Under the pieces are notes generated by a model. The model saw nothing but the letters and a program-made list of their open reading frames with translations. It was not told the DNA's origin and did no database searches. This document shows, piece by piece, positions 44,600 through 56,476 of a stretch of DNA of 64,000 nt; position 1 is the stretch's first letter; each line of letters starts with the position of its first letter. A program made the position numbers and the translations under genes. Source of the DNA: Podospora bellae-mahoneyi (lineage: Eukaryota > Ascomycota > Sordariomycetes > Sordariales > Podosporaceae); the NCBI RefSeq assembly GCF_035222275.1, contig NC_085883.1:372001-436000 (forward strand), in the 5' to 3' direction.

Positions 44600-45792
44600 G
44601 TGCCGCCTGGGGAAAAACGACACCGGGGCGGAGGACGTCAAGTTGGTTTGGTTTGGGTTCGTAATTAAATTTACACATTCCCGGGCGGAAGAGTATAGTT
44701 CGATTTCTTTTCCGCGGTTTTTATTTCTATCAACCTCGTTGTCTAATCTGTTCGACACTGGAACATCATGCTGTGAAACGAGAGGTTCTTGTTTGGTGGG
44801 ATATGTGGTGAGTGAAAATTTGCCCAATCCAACTGCAGAAGGAAGGCGGAATCAGGTGGACATTCCAAATGATGGGAAGTGGCGGCGTACTATGATCAAT
44901 GGATGTGTCAAATCTATCTAAATATACCTTATGACTTTGCCCCCAGACGTCGAAAGCCCTGCTTGTCGGAGACTTCTCAAGAACCATTCAGACTTGCTTT
45001 GAAGGCGTTGGAAATGTTGCAACTCCCGTTGTCTTAAAGTCAGAAAGTAGACACTGGTCAAACCACATATTTTTACCCACACTTTCCTCTATTTTCTCCT
45101 CACCTCATCTGTGCCCCTTTTTTCATTAGTGCCCCAAGGCCAGCTGATTACCACGCCGCTACACAATTAATATGTGCACATCAGCCATGCTCGCCGGCTT
45201 CATGTCAGCAGTCCAAGTGCGATCCAGCCTGCCAGCTCCCTTGTAAATGGGTCGACTTGTTCCACCTCGGCGATCCGGTATTGGAATTCCTTGTCAACCT
45301 TCCGCCGCTCTCCCACCACTATCCAAAGGGGCTGATAAGCGGCTTGAATTTAGAAACCGCAGACCACTACCGGGTGTGCAGGAGCCGCTGTATGCTTCCT
45401 GGAATCCAGCGACGAAAGACCAAGTGCCGACAGAGAGCTCTCAAATATGCTTCAGAGGACTGGAGATCATCTTTTGGGTGCGTACGAGAGAGAAATAACG
45501 CTCTATCTTGTTCTTCCCGAGCGAGGGAAATGTATTACCGATTTGGGTGGGGTGTATGCTGAGGGTAGGGGCAGCACGCACTGCCACCCCCCTGTCAGGT
45601 TAATATTGGATTTCGGAAATGTCCAAATTAACCACCTGGTTTAAGTTTCGACTGATTTGTGAATAGAAGTGAATGTCTAGTCAAATTGTCATATAAAACA
45701 GCTACTGGTCTTGAACCCAACGAACAGTTCCATTTTGCATACCTAAGCTAAGTCGGTACCTACTTACCTTACCTACCATCGCGTCAACACTC
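44600..45792. other. Non-coding region
   Basis: About 1.2 kb. Open frames on both strands have no protein-like pattern. The last 100 bp has runs of TACCTACC typical of fungal promoters in this genome. Confidence 0.35.
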
Positions 45793-46095
45793 ATGCCGTC
45801 ATACCTTCCTAGTTCCTTGGCATCAGCTGCCGCTCTCGCGGACTTAGTTACTGCTGTCAAATCATCATGGGAGCTGTCTCGTATGATAAAGAAGAAATAC
45901 GAGCAGCGTGTGTTCAAGGATCATGCCAATGAAATTAACACCAGACTTCGCAGGGCTTTGCGAGATGGCAGAATTTCTCACCAAAGCTACAACTTCTGGA
46001 AGAAAAAAGTCTTGGTTGCGGTCTGGGAACAGGACCGTACGTTAAGCCCAAAACATGGAGTCCAAATCCGTCTGCTTACCTACCATTATATCTAG
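45793..46095 (+). CDS. Small hypothetical protein, possibly longer
   Basis: The 100-residue frame from ATG 45793 (MPSYLPSSLASAAALADL) is helical and basic: KSSWELSRMIKKKYEQRV, KDHANEINTRLRRALRDGRISHQSYNFWKKKV. A donor-like GTACGT at about 46037 after GAACAGGACC may end the first exon, with later exons not recognised. No family known. It could be the N-terminal exon of a degraded NLR-associated protein; that is a guess. Confidence 0.35.
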   Translation: MPSYLPSSLASAAALADLVTAVKSSWELSRMIKKKYEQRVFKDHANEINTRLRRALRDGRISHQSYNFWKKKVLVAVWEQDRTLSPKHGVQIRLLTYHYI

Positions 46096-46419
46096 GTGCC
46101 GCTCTGCTTGATATAAAGTCTTACTTATGCTGGGATTGAGTTGGATTGCCCGAAGCCTTCTAGTAAATGCAGCGTAAGGTAGTCTTAGTCAGGTTAACCC
46201 AATATATATATCGTTTTTGTGTCTAGCTCAATCCCTCAAAATCTTTTACATGCTCCCCCGGTATGAGAAGTTGACCGCAAAAAAGTCCCTTTTGATCATG
46301 CGTATTCTACATAACGGGCACCGATTATACTCCATTCTCTCCCAATCGCTAAGACAAGAACCACATAGCACATGACCTTGAACTGTTAGCAAAGCTGTGT
46401 GTGTTTAATATCGACTTCA
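46096..46419. other. Intergenic region
   Basis: About 320 bp, AT-rich (for example ATATATATATCG near 46203). No gene seen. Confidence 0.3.
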
Positions 46420-46785
46420 TCACCTACCACATCGGGATGTAAAGATCTGTTTTCTAATCACATATCCATCAAAGCATACAAAGCACTCTGTTGCACAAAG
46501 ACGCAGTGACATCGGGCTACATACTCTGCCCTGAAGAGAAATATGGGACAGAAAATGGCACTCATGGCAAGTAAGACATCCGCAAGAAATGCAGATCATG
46601 ATCTTGCCAATCCAGATGCTTTTTTGGATAACGGCTGAGCAGACATAACAGTTATGAACTGTATCGTCTGTAAGGTCGATGCGAGCCTTGTGTGGTGTCA
46701 GGTTAACCGACAGCTGATGGTTCGCTTCCTCAGTAAGGTCGATCACTTCATGTTGCCGGGCTTGTGATTGATGGTTGATGCACAT
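46420..46785 (-). CDS. Small protein with two SUMO-interaction-like motifs and a cysteine-rich domain
   Basis: The 121 residues start at ATG 46785. Near the N-terminus are EVIDLTEE (14-20) and RIDLTDD (35-41), both with the hydrophobic V/I-I/D-L-T core plus acidic flank of SUMO-interaction motifs. The rest is Cys-rich: CYVC at 46-49, then CISCGCLTCHECH, and three further Cys to CFVC, which could bind two or three zinc ions in a RING-like way, though spacing does not fit a canonical RING. The design resembles SUMO-targeted ubiquitin ligases in miniature. Function is inferred from motifs only; the frame could also be one exon of a longer gene. Confidence 0.45.
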   Translation of the reverse strand: MCINHQSQARQHEVIDLTEEANHQLSVNLTPHKARIDLTDDTVHNCYVCSAVIQKSIWIGKIMICISCGCLTCHECHFLSHISLQGRVCSPMSLRLCATECFVCFDGYVIRKQIFTSRCGR

Positions 46786-47509
46786 CTTTCAGGATCCAAG
46801 AAATATGAGGAAGTATAAAATTAGGTACACATTGGTTGAAGAGAAGGGAGAGGGACGGTCGATCTTATACTTTTCTCACCTTAATCACCAAACTACTCAA
46901 CCATCATGCTGGGGTCTTCCGCCCATCAAAAGAGAAACACCATCATGCACCCGAGAGACAGGCCAAAGTTCTGGCGTACCCTACGTGTTCACGCGTCGAA
47001 ACAGGTCAACGTCATGAAATTGTCCCGCTCTACGCCTGGTGCCTGGTCACAAGTACATCGGACAACACTAAAGCACACCGCTATTACACACAGTTCGCAG
47101 TACATTGTACCTTCCATCTTTCCGGACAACCCGCCCCCCCGTGTATCAGCACGCGCTCGCCGGAAATGTCACATGGACGAAGCACTGCCATCGAATCACG
47201 CCTTGGATAATGCCATCAGCTGCAAGGCAGTCACGTCATGATACGAAGTTCTAGGACCGTCACTGGCTTTTCTGTCTTCATGCTTGCCATCCTAGCTCAG
47301 GCGTTTGGGTGGAGAGCGGAGACTAACCAGTATCATGATGGGTATAAGAAGCCATCTGTCCTCTCTCATACTCGTCGTTCCCGCTTTCTCCCCCTCTTTC
47401 TTTTTTTCGGGCCGTATCGGAAATTCGCCGCTGATTTTGATATTATTTCTCATTACGACACTTTTAAAGTTTCGACGTCTCCTGTGTTACCGTTATACTT
47501 TCTTCTTAA
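46786..47509. other. Non-coding region
   Basis: About 720 bp, including a TATAAAATTAGG element near 46815. Plus-strand open frames at 46836-47241 look like chance frames. Confidence 0.3.
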
Positions 47510-48720
47510 TTGCCAGGATTAATCTAACCTACCGTTGTCATTATCGATACTATAGTTAATTCTTGGACGATTCTTTAGTAGATTTTTTCACCAGGCTATA
47601 CCCCCGAAATAAAGCTTTATAATTTTACAAACTATAATCCTTATATCGCGCACACGATTAATATAAATATACCCGCCCTTTTGATTTAATCTCCCTACAT
47701 TATCCCTAATAATATAGTAGAGTCTATACTATATTTCGATATCGCTATAGCTCTTAAGCTCCAAGCGTTAAACGAGTTTAATTAATTTATTAAATTTGCC
47801 TCTTACGACTTTATGTCACAGTTAACCCAACGGCAGGTCGCGCCGTATGTGGGGCGCAGGACGTCCCCAGCCAATTATTAGGGAAGTCAGGAGGCAGCTA
47901 ATCAGGGCTAGCCAGAAGTGCTATGGCACTAAGAAGTACGAGTACTCTGCAGGATGCAAGATGCTCGGGATGATCGAAGGCATAGCACGACGAGCACTCT
48001 GCAGGATGCAATATGCTAGGGGTGATCGGGGCTATAGCAGGGCGAGCACCTCAGGGTCCCGAGGTCTATATATACGGAGGAACTGGATGGTGTAGATAGA
48101 CAGTTCCGCAGTATGTAATTATAAGTTACAATCGTTAGTGTCTTAGCTATTGTGATTGAGACAAGCCATTTGTTGCACACTGTCTAGCTGTACCGAGCCA
48201 GGATTATTCAGAAGTGCCTTTAACCAGTATCCCTTTCAGAGGTTCTGGATAGGGGTTCGTCATATATATATATAGTTATTTTCTATTAACCTAGGAAAGT
48301 TACTTTTTAATAAAGTAGAAGCATCTATAACGTTCTTATATTTCGGGTTAAAATTTCCGGATTTACCGTAAATAGTATTAAAAGCAATATAGGTAATTAC
48401 TACGCCGGGTATTTAAACATTAGAAAGGATATTTCAATAACATTAACATTAAATTAAGGATTTTAGTCGGCTGTTATAGATATTAATATAATTAATTTAG
48501 GAGTGGGTATTATTTATAAATTAAAAAATTAATATAGTTTATAAAAAATAGAGGATAGGTTAAGTGTAAATAACGTTATTATTGTAGCTGTTAAAAGTTT
48601 GTATTTTTGGGTTAGTTTGTGTGTGTTTTCCGGTATTGTACGAGGTAACGTGACCGCTAGCGGTGCCGAAGTTGCTATAGGAGATCGGTTATTGCTGTTG
48701 TTATTAGTTGGGGTTTATTT
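47510..48720. mobile_element. AT-rich RIP-like transposon relic with LTR-like core
   Basis: Two very AT-rich arms (47510-47820 and 48240-48620, many TAT/ATA steps) flank a less biased core of about 400 bp. The core holds a 52-nt tandem duplication (47940-47991 and 47992-48043), a CTATATATACGG TATA-like element at about 48063, and a TGTGGGG start near 47848. That layout suggests a mutated LTR or other repeat element. No open frame of a transposase or reverse transcriptase survives. Confidence 0.4.
47940..48043. repeat. 52-bp tandem duplication
   Basis: Two adjacent 52-nt units, both starting GAGYACTCTGCAGGATGCAA; about 85 percent alike by eye. Confidence 0.75.
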
Positions 48721-49304
48721 TGAGTAGGATACTTATTGAAATTCCTGTTATTGGTAGAAGATATGATTGAAGTAAACACACGAAGCCGAATTCCAGATCC
48801 GACGCAATTTAGTTGTTATTTGAGGGGCTGTTGTGAACTTGACCTTGACTCGAGATTTGAGCCTTGGACCTTTGTTTTATACATGTGCATCTTCATTTGC
48901 TACAAGGCAAAGGACTTTCTAGGATTGTTCTCACCAAGATCTTAGCTCTCTACTTACCTCAGTCGTCTAGTCCCGAAACCGGACCACCATGTGATGTGAG
49001 ACGCCAGCGCTGAGTCATCTTTGATGACCGTAAGACCGAGTTTTGGTCTTCATGAAAGCTTCGTACCGCCAAGACCTTGCCATTTACCTAAGATGCACGT
49101 CAAGCTTTGCTGACTGCTCACTTGCTGTTTCGTCTAAGTGGGAAATTGACCACCAAGCCGGTCATAGATGTATGGCAATCCGGTTCTGACATTGTGACTG
49201 AAACCCTTGAAACTTCGGGCGTTTTCTCCACTTCGTCTGATATTCAGTCCCAGACATCATGTAGTTCTGGAAATTTCCCTCACACCTGGGTCCTAACTGC
49301 AGCC
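48721..49304. other. Non-coding region
   Basis: About 580 bp between the AT-rich relic and the next minus-strand gene. No gene seen. Confidence 0.3.
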
Positions 49305-51928
49305 TCACATGCTCTTGATTGTGAGATATCTCAGAAGAATACTGCCGAATGTAGCACAATATGCTGACACTGCGAACCCTCCTTGAATATCTTCCTTCTG
49401 AACTGACCAGATAGTAGCGAAAAGGAAACTGAAGCACAGGATAACAACGAGAATGAGATGGATCGTGGGCCAATGCCAGCCTTCTTCGAAGTGGATTCCC
49501 CACCCTTGTATCTCTTCTGAGGGCGTTGCAACTAATTTGTCACTAAGTCGCTTAGGAAGTTGGTAGTATATCGTACTTTGATGTTTAAGACACCCGGGGT
49601 CTATGAAGTAATGCGTGAGCCTGTTTGAGCCGATTGCCGGAGCGTATGGTGCTGGTTGACCCGGGGCAGGAGCGTATTTGTATTCCGCACTATCACCGAC
49701 TACCCTTTCCTTCGGCGGAAGGCAAATACAGCCACGGCTTCCGCATCTTTCGGCGTGCTTGTGGACTTCAGCAAACTTGGTGTAATCTACCTGGAACTGA
49801 TGGATGTTAATGTTTTCTGTGAGCTACAAAGTGAGGTGTTGGAGGACAGATAATAGGTACCCTTGTCAGGAATAAGCGGCTCACGCTCCGAAGAGTCAAC
49901 CAGCTTTTGAACTGACGATCTTAAAAGTATTTTTAACGTAGCAGCCTAAACAGAGCCTGGTCATCCGCACAACCTTCAATAAGCTTCTGGTATAAGGTCA
50001 TACCGGTACTACCGTAATCGATACACATTAAAACTCGAAGTGAAGGATTCGGGGAGCTTTGCCCAGAACCACTTCCTGCCTCTTGTGTTGTTGCGGGTCT
50101 AGGCAAGCCCTGTATTCCAACCTTTATTACCAAAATATACAACGGTCTCCATATGGAAAGAACAGTTTCCCATGCAACGTCAGCATATAAATCCTTCTCT
50201 GTTGGAATATTGCTTTGCGACGTATTTCCAGATTCTAGGTCGGCTTCAACAAAGTCATCATAGCTCTAAACACCGCATCCCTATAGCAATATTAGTAAAA
50301 GCTAACAAATATTCTGGTGGTCCAGGAGGAGCATATACGCAGTTCCAACGTAGTCTGACCATCCCTGATGGTATAGGTGGCTCGAAGACACGGAGGCTCA
50401 GTCTGGTGCATACTCTGTCGATCAGCAATGGCAAATTCCAGCCATAAACTACCAAAAGGTTAGCTAGCTGTCTAATAGCCCTTTGAGCTTGGATATTATC
50501 TAACTGTAGACGTACCTAGTTCCATTTGACCCGATAACGTTTGTGCTTTGGCTTTATGATCTTACTCATTGTCTCCAGCTTCTGCTTCTTATTCTTCTTG
50601 TATTTTGATAGAATTATTGTTAGGCTTTGTAGACCGACCCTCCACCACTTGTCTTAGGCCATCTCTCAGATTACGCATAGGTGAGCCTACTTCAAGAAAT
50701 TCCCTTGCTTAATCGAAGAAGTTGGAAATGGTGTCCTCATCAAAACCTGGCTCCAAATGTTCCACCCCCCCAACATCACTTGAGGATCCTCCTTCGCTTG
50801 TTGCTTGGCTAGACGCGATATCCTCTTCATTCTGTTGGGGATATATTGAATCTGAAGCTCTGTTATCTTCAAACTGGTTAATGGAACCGCGGTCTTGTAG
50901 GGCTTGATGATGCTGGTTAAGCCGTTCTTCAGTTAGACTCTCTGCTACATCGTAACACGCGTCTGCCAACGACCTCTCTCGTGGAATAACTGGATGATGT
51001 TCGTATGAATGAAGGCGAGTCCTAACCGCATAGGACACATACCCCAAACTCATTGGAACAAACGTGGTAACTTCCCTCTGGATGGGGTTTGCGGCCGCGG
51101 ACAGTATTAGTCAGCATAATTTGGCATCAGGTCGTGAAAGGCACGAGTAAGCTTGCGCAGTCCGAGACTATGATGAGAAGCTCCTGCAACAAGAAGGGGG
51201 TAAACTTCGACATCCTCCAACAAAAATTCCATCAAAGTCTCTCTGGGCGGCTTATTAAACTCCATGCTGCCTGACTCTGAACCTGACGCGATGTCTATCG
51301 GCTTGGAAAAAAAAGACCTCGCAGAGTCGGTTGAACTAAATTTGATGATGGTTGAAGATCTGGAGCCAAACCCATCAGAACCTTCGTCAACTGTGTAAAA
51401 GTCTGACTTGGGCGAGCCGATCTTTATAACTGCTGCAACAACCGAGCTCGACGATGAATAGTTGTGACTGGGAGCCTTCGTGCCATCGTCGGGAACAGCA
51501 TACCAACGTGGTAATTTCCTCTTATGCCCTCCAGAATTACCATCAGCGCCCGAAAGTGGGAGAAATTCCAGGGTACCTTGTACACGATCCCAGTTGAACC
51601 CATGCGCATCATTAGCAATCCTAAGTACGTACTCCACCCAGTCGAGCAGCCAGTTTTGCCTTAGCGATAGAGGATTTTTAGGGACCCGTGTATTGAAGTT
51701 GAACGAAAATGGCAGTCGGCTGTTGAAGCCAAGCGGTTTGAGGTAGGGATGATCAGAAAGGGTTACGGTGTTTGACAGCCTTCTCGGAATCGGAGGCGGC
51801 CCTATCAAATCGACGTAGGCCCGGTGGATAATATCGTCCAAGTTCGCAGGTCGATATTGAGAGCGAAGACCTAGCCTTCGCCCGCAAAAACGTCGCGCAG
51901 TGTCATGCATGAATGAGACTGTTGCCAA
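49305..51928 (-). pseudogene. Degraded fungus-specific membrane protein
   Basis: Pieces on the minus strand read in order. 51928-51107 holds RSQYRPANLDDIIHRAYVDLIGPPP and WLLDWVEYVLRI; 51053-50709 is acidic. Then comes FEPPIPSGMVRLRWNC, an intron of about 60 nt, and the hallmark SYDDFVE. A piece with LMCIDYGSTGM and DDQALFRLLR follows. The last is a C-terminal membrane part GWGIHFEEGWHWPTIHLILVVILC...DIQGGFAVSAYCATFG, stop at 49305. This is a large uncharacterised family of filamentous fungi. TAG at 50266-50268, just before SYDDF, and unclear joins suggest a pseudogene. The true start may be upstream, near 52050. Confidence 0.5.
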
Positions 51929-52198
51929 TGTGATAGAGTGTACTCCATTGGTCTGCTCACTTCGGATTTCCAGTATACCATTGCATGCTGAAATAAGTCG
52001 GCGCTGTGCAATGGTCTCGCGTTCTATTGATGGAGTCCGGCAAAAACCCCCCTCTGCTGAACAGTCTCGGGTAAGTCTCTATGAGTACTGGATCGCGCAT
52101 CTTGATCTATATAATAGTATAGAATTAGTGGATCATCCTTTTTCCCTTACCGCGAGGGCCGAACCAGGACATCAAAGTGGGCAGCCTTTATATGCTTC

Positions 52199-52897
52199 GT
52201 GATACTCCGCCTGGCGACCATATCCATTGTTATTGCTGCGGCAGTGAAGCCTGAAGTTGTGTTACGTTACTTTGGCGAGTGTTTGAAGATTGTTATATTT
52301 ATCTCTATCGCTGCCGGAGAGGTAGGTGCAACCACCTCAAACTCCCACAACATGTACATCCATGCTAACAGTGAGCACGAAGAATGTCGTGATATTATAC
52401 CCTCTTGTGAGAAGTCGATTCGAGAAGACCAGTTATTGCACACGTCTTTGGTTACTCGCTGGATTCCTTCAGCTTGTTTTGTTCGGTTTGGGCATATGGC
52501 TCAACTTGAAGTATGGCCACCCTCTCCTCTGGGCCTCTCTTGTCTTCACTCACATTGCCATTTTTCTCGATATAATAACCCCACCGTCAATCACCCTATC
52601 GAACAATGATTGGATCGACCCTATACAAAATTACCGGTTCTGGAGCGCCGCTGCTGCTTCGTTCGTTGCATTTATTTTGACAGTAGTCTCTTTAGGACTC
52701 GACTATGCCAATGTTATCTTCGACAGTCATTTGCCACAATGCATTTTGGCAAGTATCCGGTTTGGGAGTGGACGTTATGGAGATTATATTGGACCTACAG
52801 AAGGACTCGGAGCGACTCCCTTCCATTGACCTCGGGACCCAGTCCAGAAGAAGACCCAGCCAAGATCTTGGATGTTGAAGGCTCTGTTGGAAATTAA
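52199..52897 (+). CDS. Multi-pass membrane protein, gene model uncertain
   Basis: One frame gives three membrane-like stretches (WLLAGFLQLVLFGLGIWLNL, LLWASLVFTHIAIFLDII, FWSAAAASFVAFILTVVSLGL). A different frame downstream (WEWTLWRLYWTYRRTRSDSLPL, ending 52897) looks like its cytosolic tail, so a frame change or small intron near 52745 is needed. N-terminal residues lie in yet another frame from 52199 (VIAAAVKPEVVLRYF). No family recognised. It may be broken. Confidence 0.35.
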
Positions 52898-53098
52898 TTA
52901 GTGCGAAAACCCTTGTGTATAAACGTGAGCAGTGGTGTAAAGGTTACATGCTAACAGCAACCAACAACAAAGTCACTGTGCCGATCCACATAACCCTGGC
53001 GGTGCAAGGTGGGCCCACTAATCTGTCAACTGTCCCACTTCTGCAGCTGACCCGTGCGAAATAGATCTATGAGAGGGTCACCGGACCCACTTTGGCAC

Positions 53099-54858
53099 TC
53101 ACACCTTTGGTACTTCCCGTGCGTCACCTGCAGTTCCACCCCATTGTGAGACGATACGTGGACAGCCCGAGGCTTCCAGCCACTCAGATACCATGTCAGC
53201 CCAGCGAGTTCCAAGGTTTGTGAAACAAAACCTCTGCTCAAGCCCTTGGTTCGACAACTCGGCCCAGATCTGTTTGGCTCGCTCGAGGGAAGGGCCTGAC
53301 TGAACGGCGGCCGAGGACAATTGCAACTGGGCCATAGCTAAGTGACATATCAGATCGGGAAAGCCCTCGGCAACAACCAAGCACTCCCGAGATGCTCGGT
53401 ATGCAAGTTCCCAGCCGCTTAGAGCACCTAAGGCACCGAACAAGGCCTGGCCCCTTCGCTGCAAGTGGCCGATAACGGCAAGGCCGAAGCATGCGCGAAA
53501 GAAGTTCCTTCTCATTGTTTTCCCAAACTGCACCCCCCCCAGCCCCTCGTATTCACTAACAATTTCCGCAAACAGACCCTTCGCGGGCAGAAGATCCTCC
53601 TCGAACCCGCAGAGGACTCGAGAAAGGAGCAGCTCCGCCAGTGCTAGCCGGTAAAGGCGGCGCTGCCGGCCACTTGCAATCTCGATGCCACCCGCCACAG
53701 TTTGTCCTTTCTCCCAGAGACCGAGCTCAGTATAAACTGCAATGAGGTGTAGGCGAGCTGAGAATTGTACCTGAGTTGGGGGGTGTTGGCTCGAGAGAGG
53801 TTCGAGGTATTGACGAGCGGCTTCAAAATTTCCTTGGAAACGATGCAGTTTGCCTTTCATAAAGTCCAAGCGCGAAGACATAACAATCTCAAGACCCGAA
53901 GGCTGGGCAGCATGAAATGGTGTCCACTGACCGACTAGTTTCCAGGCCTCAGATAGGTGGCCGAGTTCAATACACTGCTGGGCACGGAAAAGTACCGCCT
54001 CTGCTCGCTGACTATTTCCCTTTCGGTTTAGCCCAGGGGACGGCCAGACCGAAGCCGCTTGCCCACGAGCTAGAGCCAGGGCAGCTTTGCGGAGGGCGAT
54101 GCTGAAATCAAGCGGCGACGGCCCTATTCGGCCCGCCAGGGTTTCCGCCACTGCCAGTACGTGCTCTTTGAAGTTATAGTCCCCGAATTGCGACATAGAG
54201 ATACACACTTCAACCGCGCTAGGGAGCTCCCCCGGTAGCAGCTTATCCACGGGAAACTTGTGTAAGAGAGGGACTACGAAAGGGAGGAGCGCGTTTCCTT
54301 TCTCGACAAATCTAGAGGATTAATACCGAGTTTACTACGATAATGGAGAATAGGGTCTTACCTAACGTCGAGATCAGAAAAGGAAAACCCATGAAAAATA
54401 AGTCTCGCCGAATCCAATTGCCCATCCAAATAGTTAACGCTATTCTGAATAAATATCCGTGAGGATTCTGGCAGTTCGAAATTACGGTATGCCCACCACG
54501 GGTCCCCGTGATTTGCATGGGGCGCTAATGATCCAATCGTTACACGTACAGCATGGGTATCGATCGCATCCATCATTGCCTTGACTAGTCGGCCTTCGTC
54601 GGAAAATATATCGGGAAGCTGGAATGGCCGTTCCCGTGATTCGTTTCCGTTTTCGTTCCATTTTCGAAAGGGGAAAAGGGCTCGACGGAAAAGGTCACCA
54701 GGCACAGGTCCAGGCTCCAGATATGCGAGTAGTCGCAGAAACCGCTTGCAATCATCAGAAAATGCAGGGCATCCTCTTGTATGTCGCCCTAGCGATGATA
54801 TGGTTTGGTATAGCTTACCGCAGTAGCAGCGCCGCTCGTGATCGGTGGAAGCTTGCAT
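53099..54858 (-). CDS. NLR-like protein with N-terminal finger and TPR-type repeats, no NTPase
   Basis: Two exons (54858-54362, 54311-53099; donor GTAAGA, acceptor TCTAG) join AG+A to give 569 residues. The N-terminus has a C2HC-like finger (Cys11, Cys13, His26, Cys30). Residues 35-170 (FLRLLAYLEPGPVPGDLFRRAL, later FELPESSRIFIQNSVNYL) resemble the winged-helix part that follows an NB-ARC domain in fungal NLRs. The C-terminal 380 residues are TPR-like helical repeats (LFRAQQCIELGHLSEAWKLVGQ, GKLHRFQGNFEAARQYLEPL, LHLIAVYTELGLWEKGQ). No P-loop or Walker B is present. It may be a truncated NLR or a stand-alone adaptor. An upstream exon could exist near 54970-55090. Confidence 0.55.
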
Positions 54859-56476
54859 CGTGGTCCTCGGATGCTGACGGAATTCGTGGACTGTTGGTCT
54901 TGCGAGTTAGTGCGGGGTTTGTCTTTGACGATATGCATCTATCAGTGTTGGACAGTTAAGTGGGTACTACGGAAATACCCGGTCTGGTCCTCCAGCTTCT
55001 GCGTGTACTCTGATTAGTAAGTTCACAATTGATCGGTAGCCAGCGGTTAGTAACTGGAATTTATCGTGGAATTTGTTAATGGCTAAAGCTTGACTTGGTT
55101 TTTTGGATTGCTGACACAATCCCCCTGACCCAGAGAAGCCCAATGGCTGACCTCGCTTCAATGGTGCCCTTGGTCTTTCTCAGCGCTACCTGTGTTCCTG
55201 ATCAGCAAGAACCAACTGGAAGCGCTCAGTCGATGCCGGATGTAGCACTCTTCGTTCTGGCTGAGCATGGGTTCACGATTGACGCTGGCGCCCAGTACCC
55301 TGGCAAGCATGCGTCAGTGACGGCGGCGATGATAGGGCCAGGTACGCTAAACTCTCGTGAATCGCCCAATGTACCCGCCCGCCGATCAACGCAAAAATCC
55401 CGCTCTCGCGTAGAAAGCACATTGAGGCCGCGACCAGGCGGACGTTGGAAACATCGAAGCATACTGCGGAGAACTAGATCGCTCGATTTTACGTGCCCAT
55501 TTCAGCAGTCGAGCAGGATCATGCCTTTCCATGAAGCGGAGCACGGCTCGTTGCCCGCGCTACTAGTGCATTGGTCTGCCCAATTTGGGCCCTTGGAAGT
55601 TGGTCGGCCAAGCGCTAACCAACCTCCACTTAGCAGGGGTTGGAATGCGGCTGATGCAAGAGTGGAGCAGAGTGCGAGCCTGAAATCCACTCTCGCACCA
55701 GGCCAGGTGCCCTGGAAGGAGGGATCGAGAGAGATTGAAACTTAGAAGCGCTTGGTCATGACAGCTGGCGGTCTTCGTTTGGCGTGAGCATGGTCCAGGC
55801 ATTAAGTTGGCCGGGCAAGCGGCCGCAGTGGACTGAGGACAATTCGACATTTCGCTAATACACGAGAGTCAAAACACCAGAGCCTCAAGGTGGATATATA
55901 AAGATTGGGTAGAGGTAGGCAACTTGACGGAGATCATCATACCTCTAACAGACCACTTCACTCTGAACTCCCTCCTCTTTACACCAATTTCCGTAACACG
56001 TAAGGTTTTTGCCTTCAACACCAAAGGTAGGTAATGTTTGAATCTTCTTATAGCCGAACACGTTCTAATATACGAGGGACTGTGGAAAATGTGTGCGATA
56101 GGCAGGGTAGACGCTATCTTTAGAGGGTGCCTCCTCTTGAATTCCGCTCATGTTGACTCGAGGTGGAAGAGAATCGATTGGACCCCACAGTCATCAGATC
56201 CGGACCCGTGCCCCAATGCCAAAAACGAAAAAGGCTGATGTGAACAAGCGACAAAGTCGGATACGGTGTTCGGTACTGTTCGTCGAGCTTGGGGCTGTCC
56301 TATTTGCATGCCGGGCTTGGAATACCAGTAACTGGGAATTGAATCATTTATTTAGCGCATTGTCAGCTTGATCCAGTTGGCGGAACCCTCCACTTACAAT
56401 CCATCTCAATCTTCCATCTCAATCTTCCATCTTAATCTTTGATCTCAATCTTCTATGTCAACCTTCCATCTCAACC
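54859..56476. other. Intergenic region; doubtful open frame and promoter of the kinase gene
   Basis: About 1.6 kb. A 216-residue open frame at 55095-55745 has no family pattern and is left as doubtful. GGATATATAAAG at 55892-55902 looks like a TATA box, with a TC-rich leader after it; a 5' leader with introns reaching the kinase at 56477 is possible. Confidence 0.35.
56402..56475 (+). repeat. 13-bp tandem repeat in the leader of the kinase gene
   Basis: CATCTCAATCTTC is repeated about six times with small changes and runs up to the ATG (last copy CATCTCAACC-ATG). Confidence 0.75.

Noticed and set aside
55095-55745. 216-residue open frame
   Set aside because: No start context, no family pattern, no splice sites; amino-acid content looks like translated non-coding DNA.
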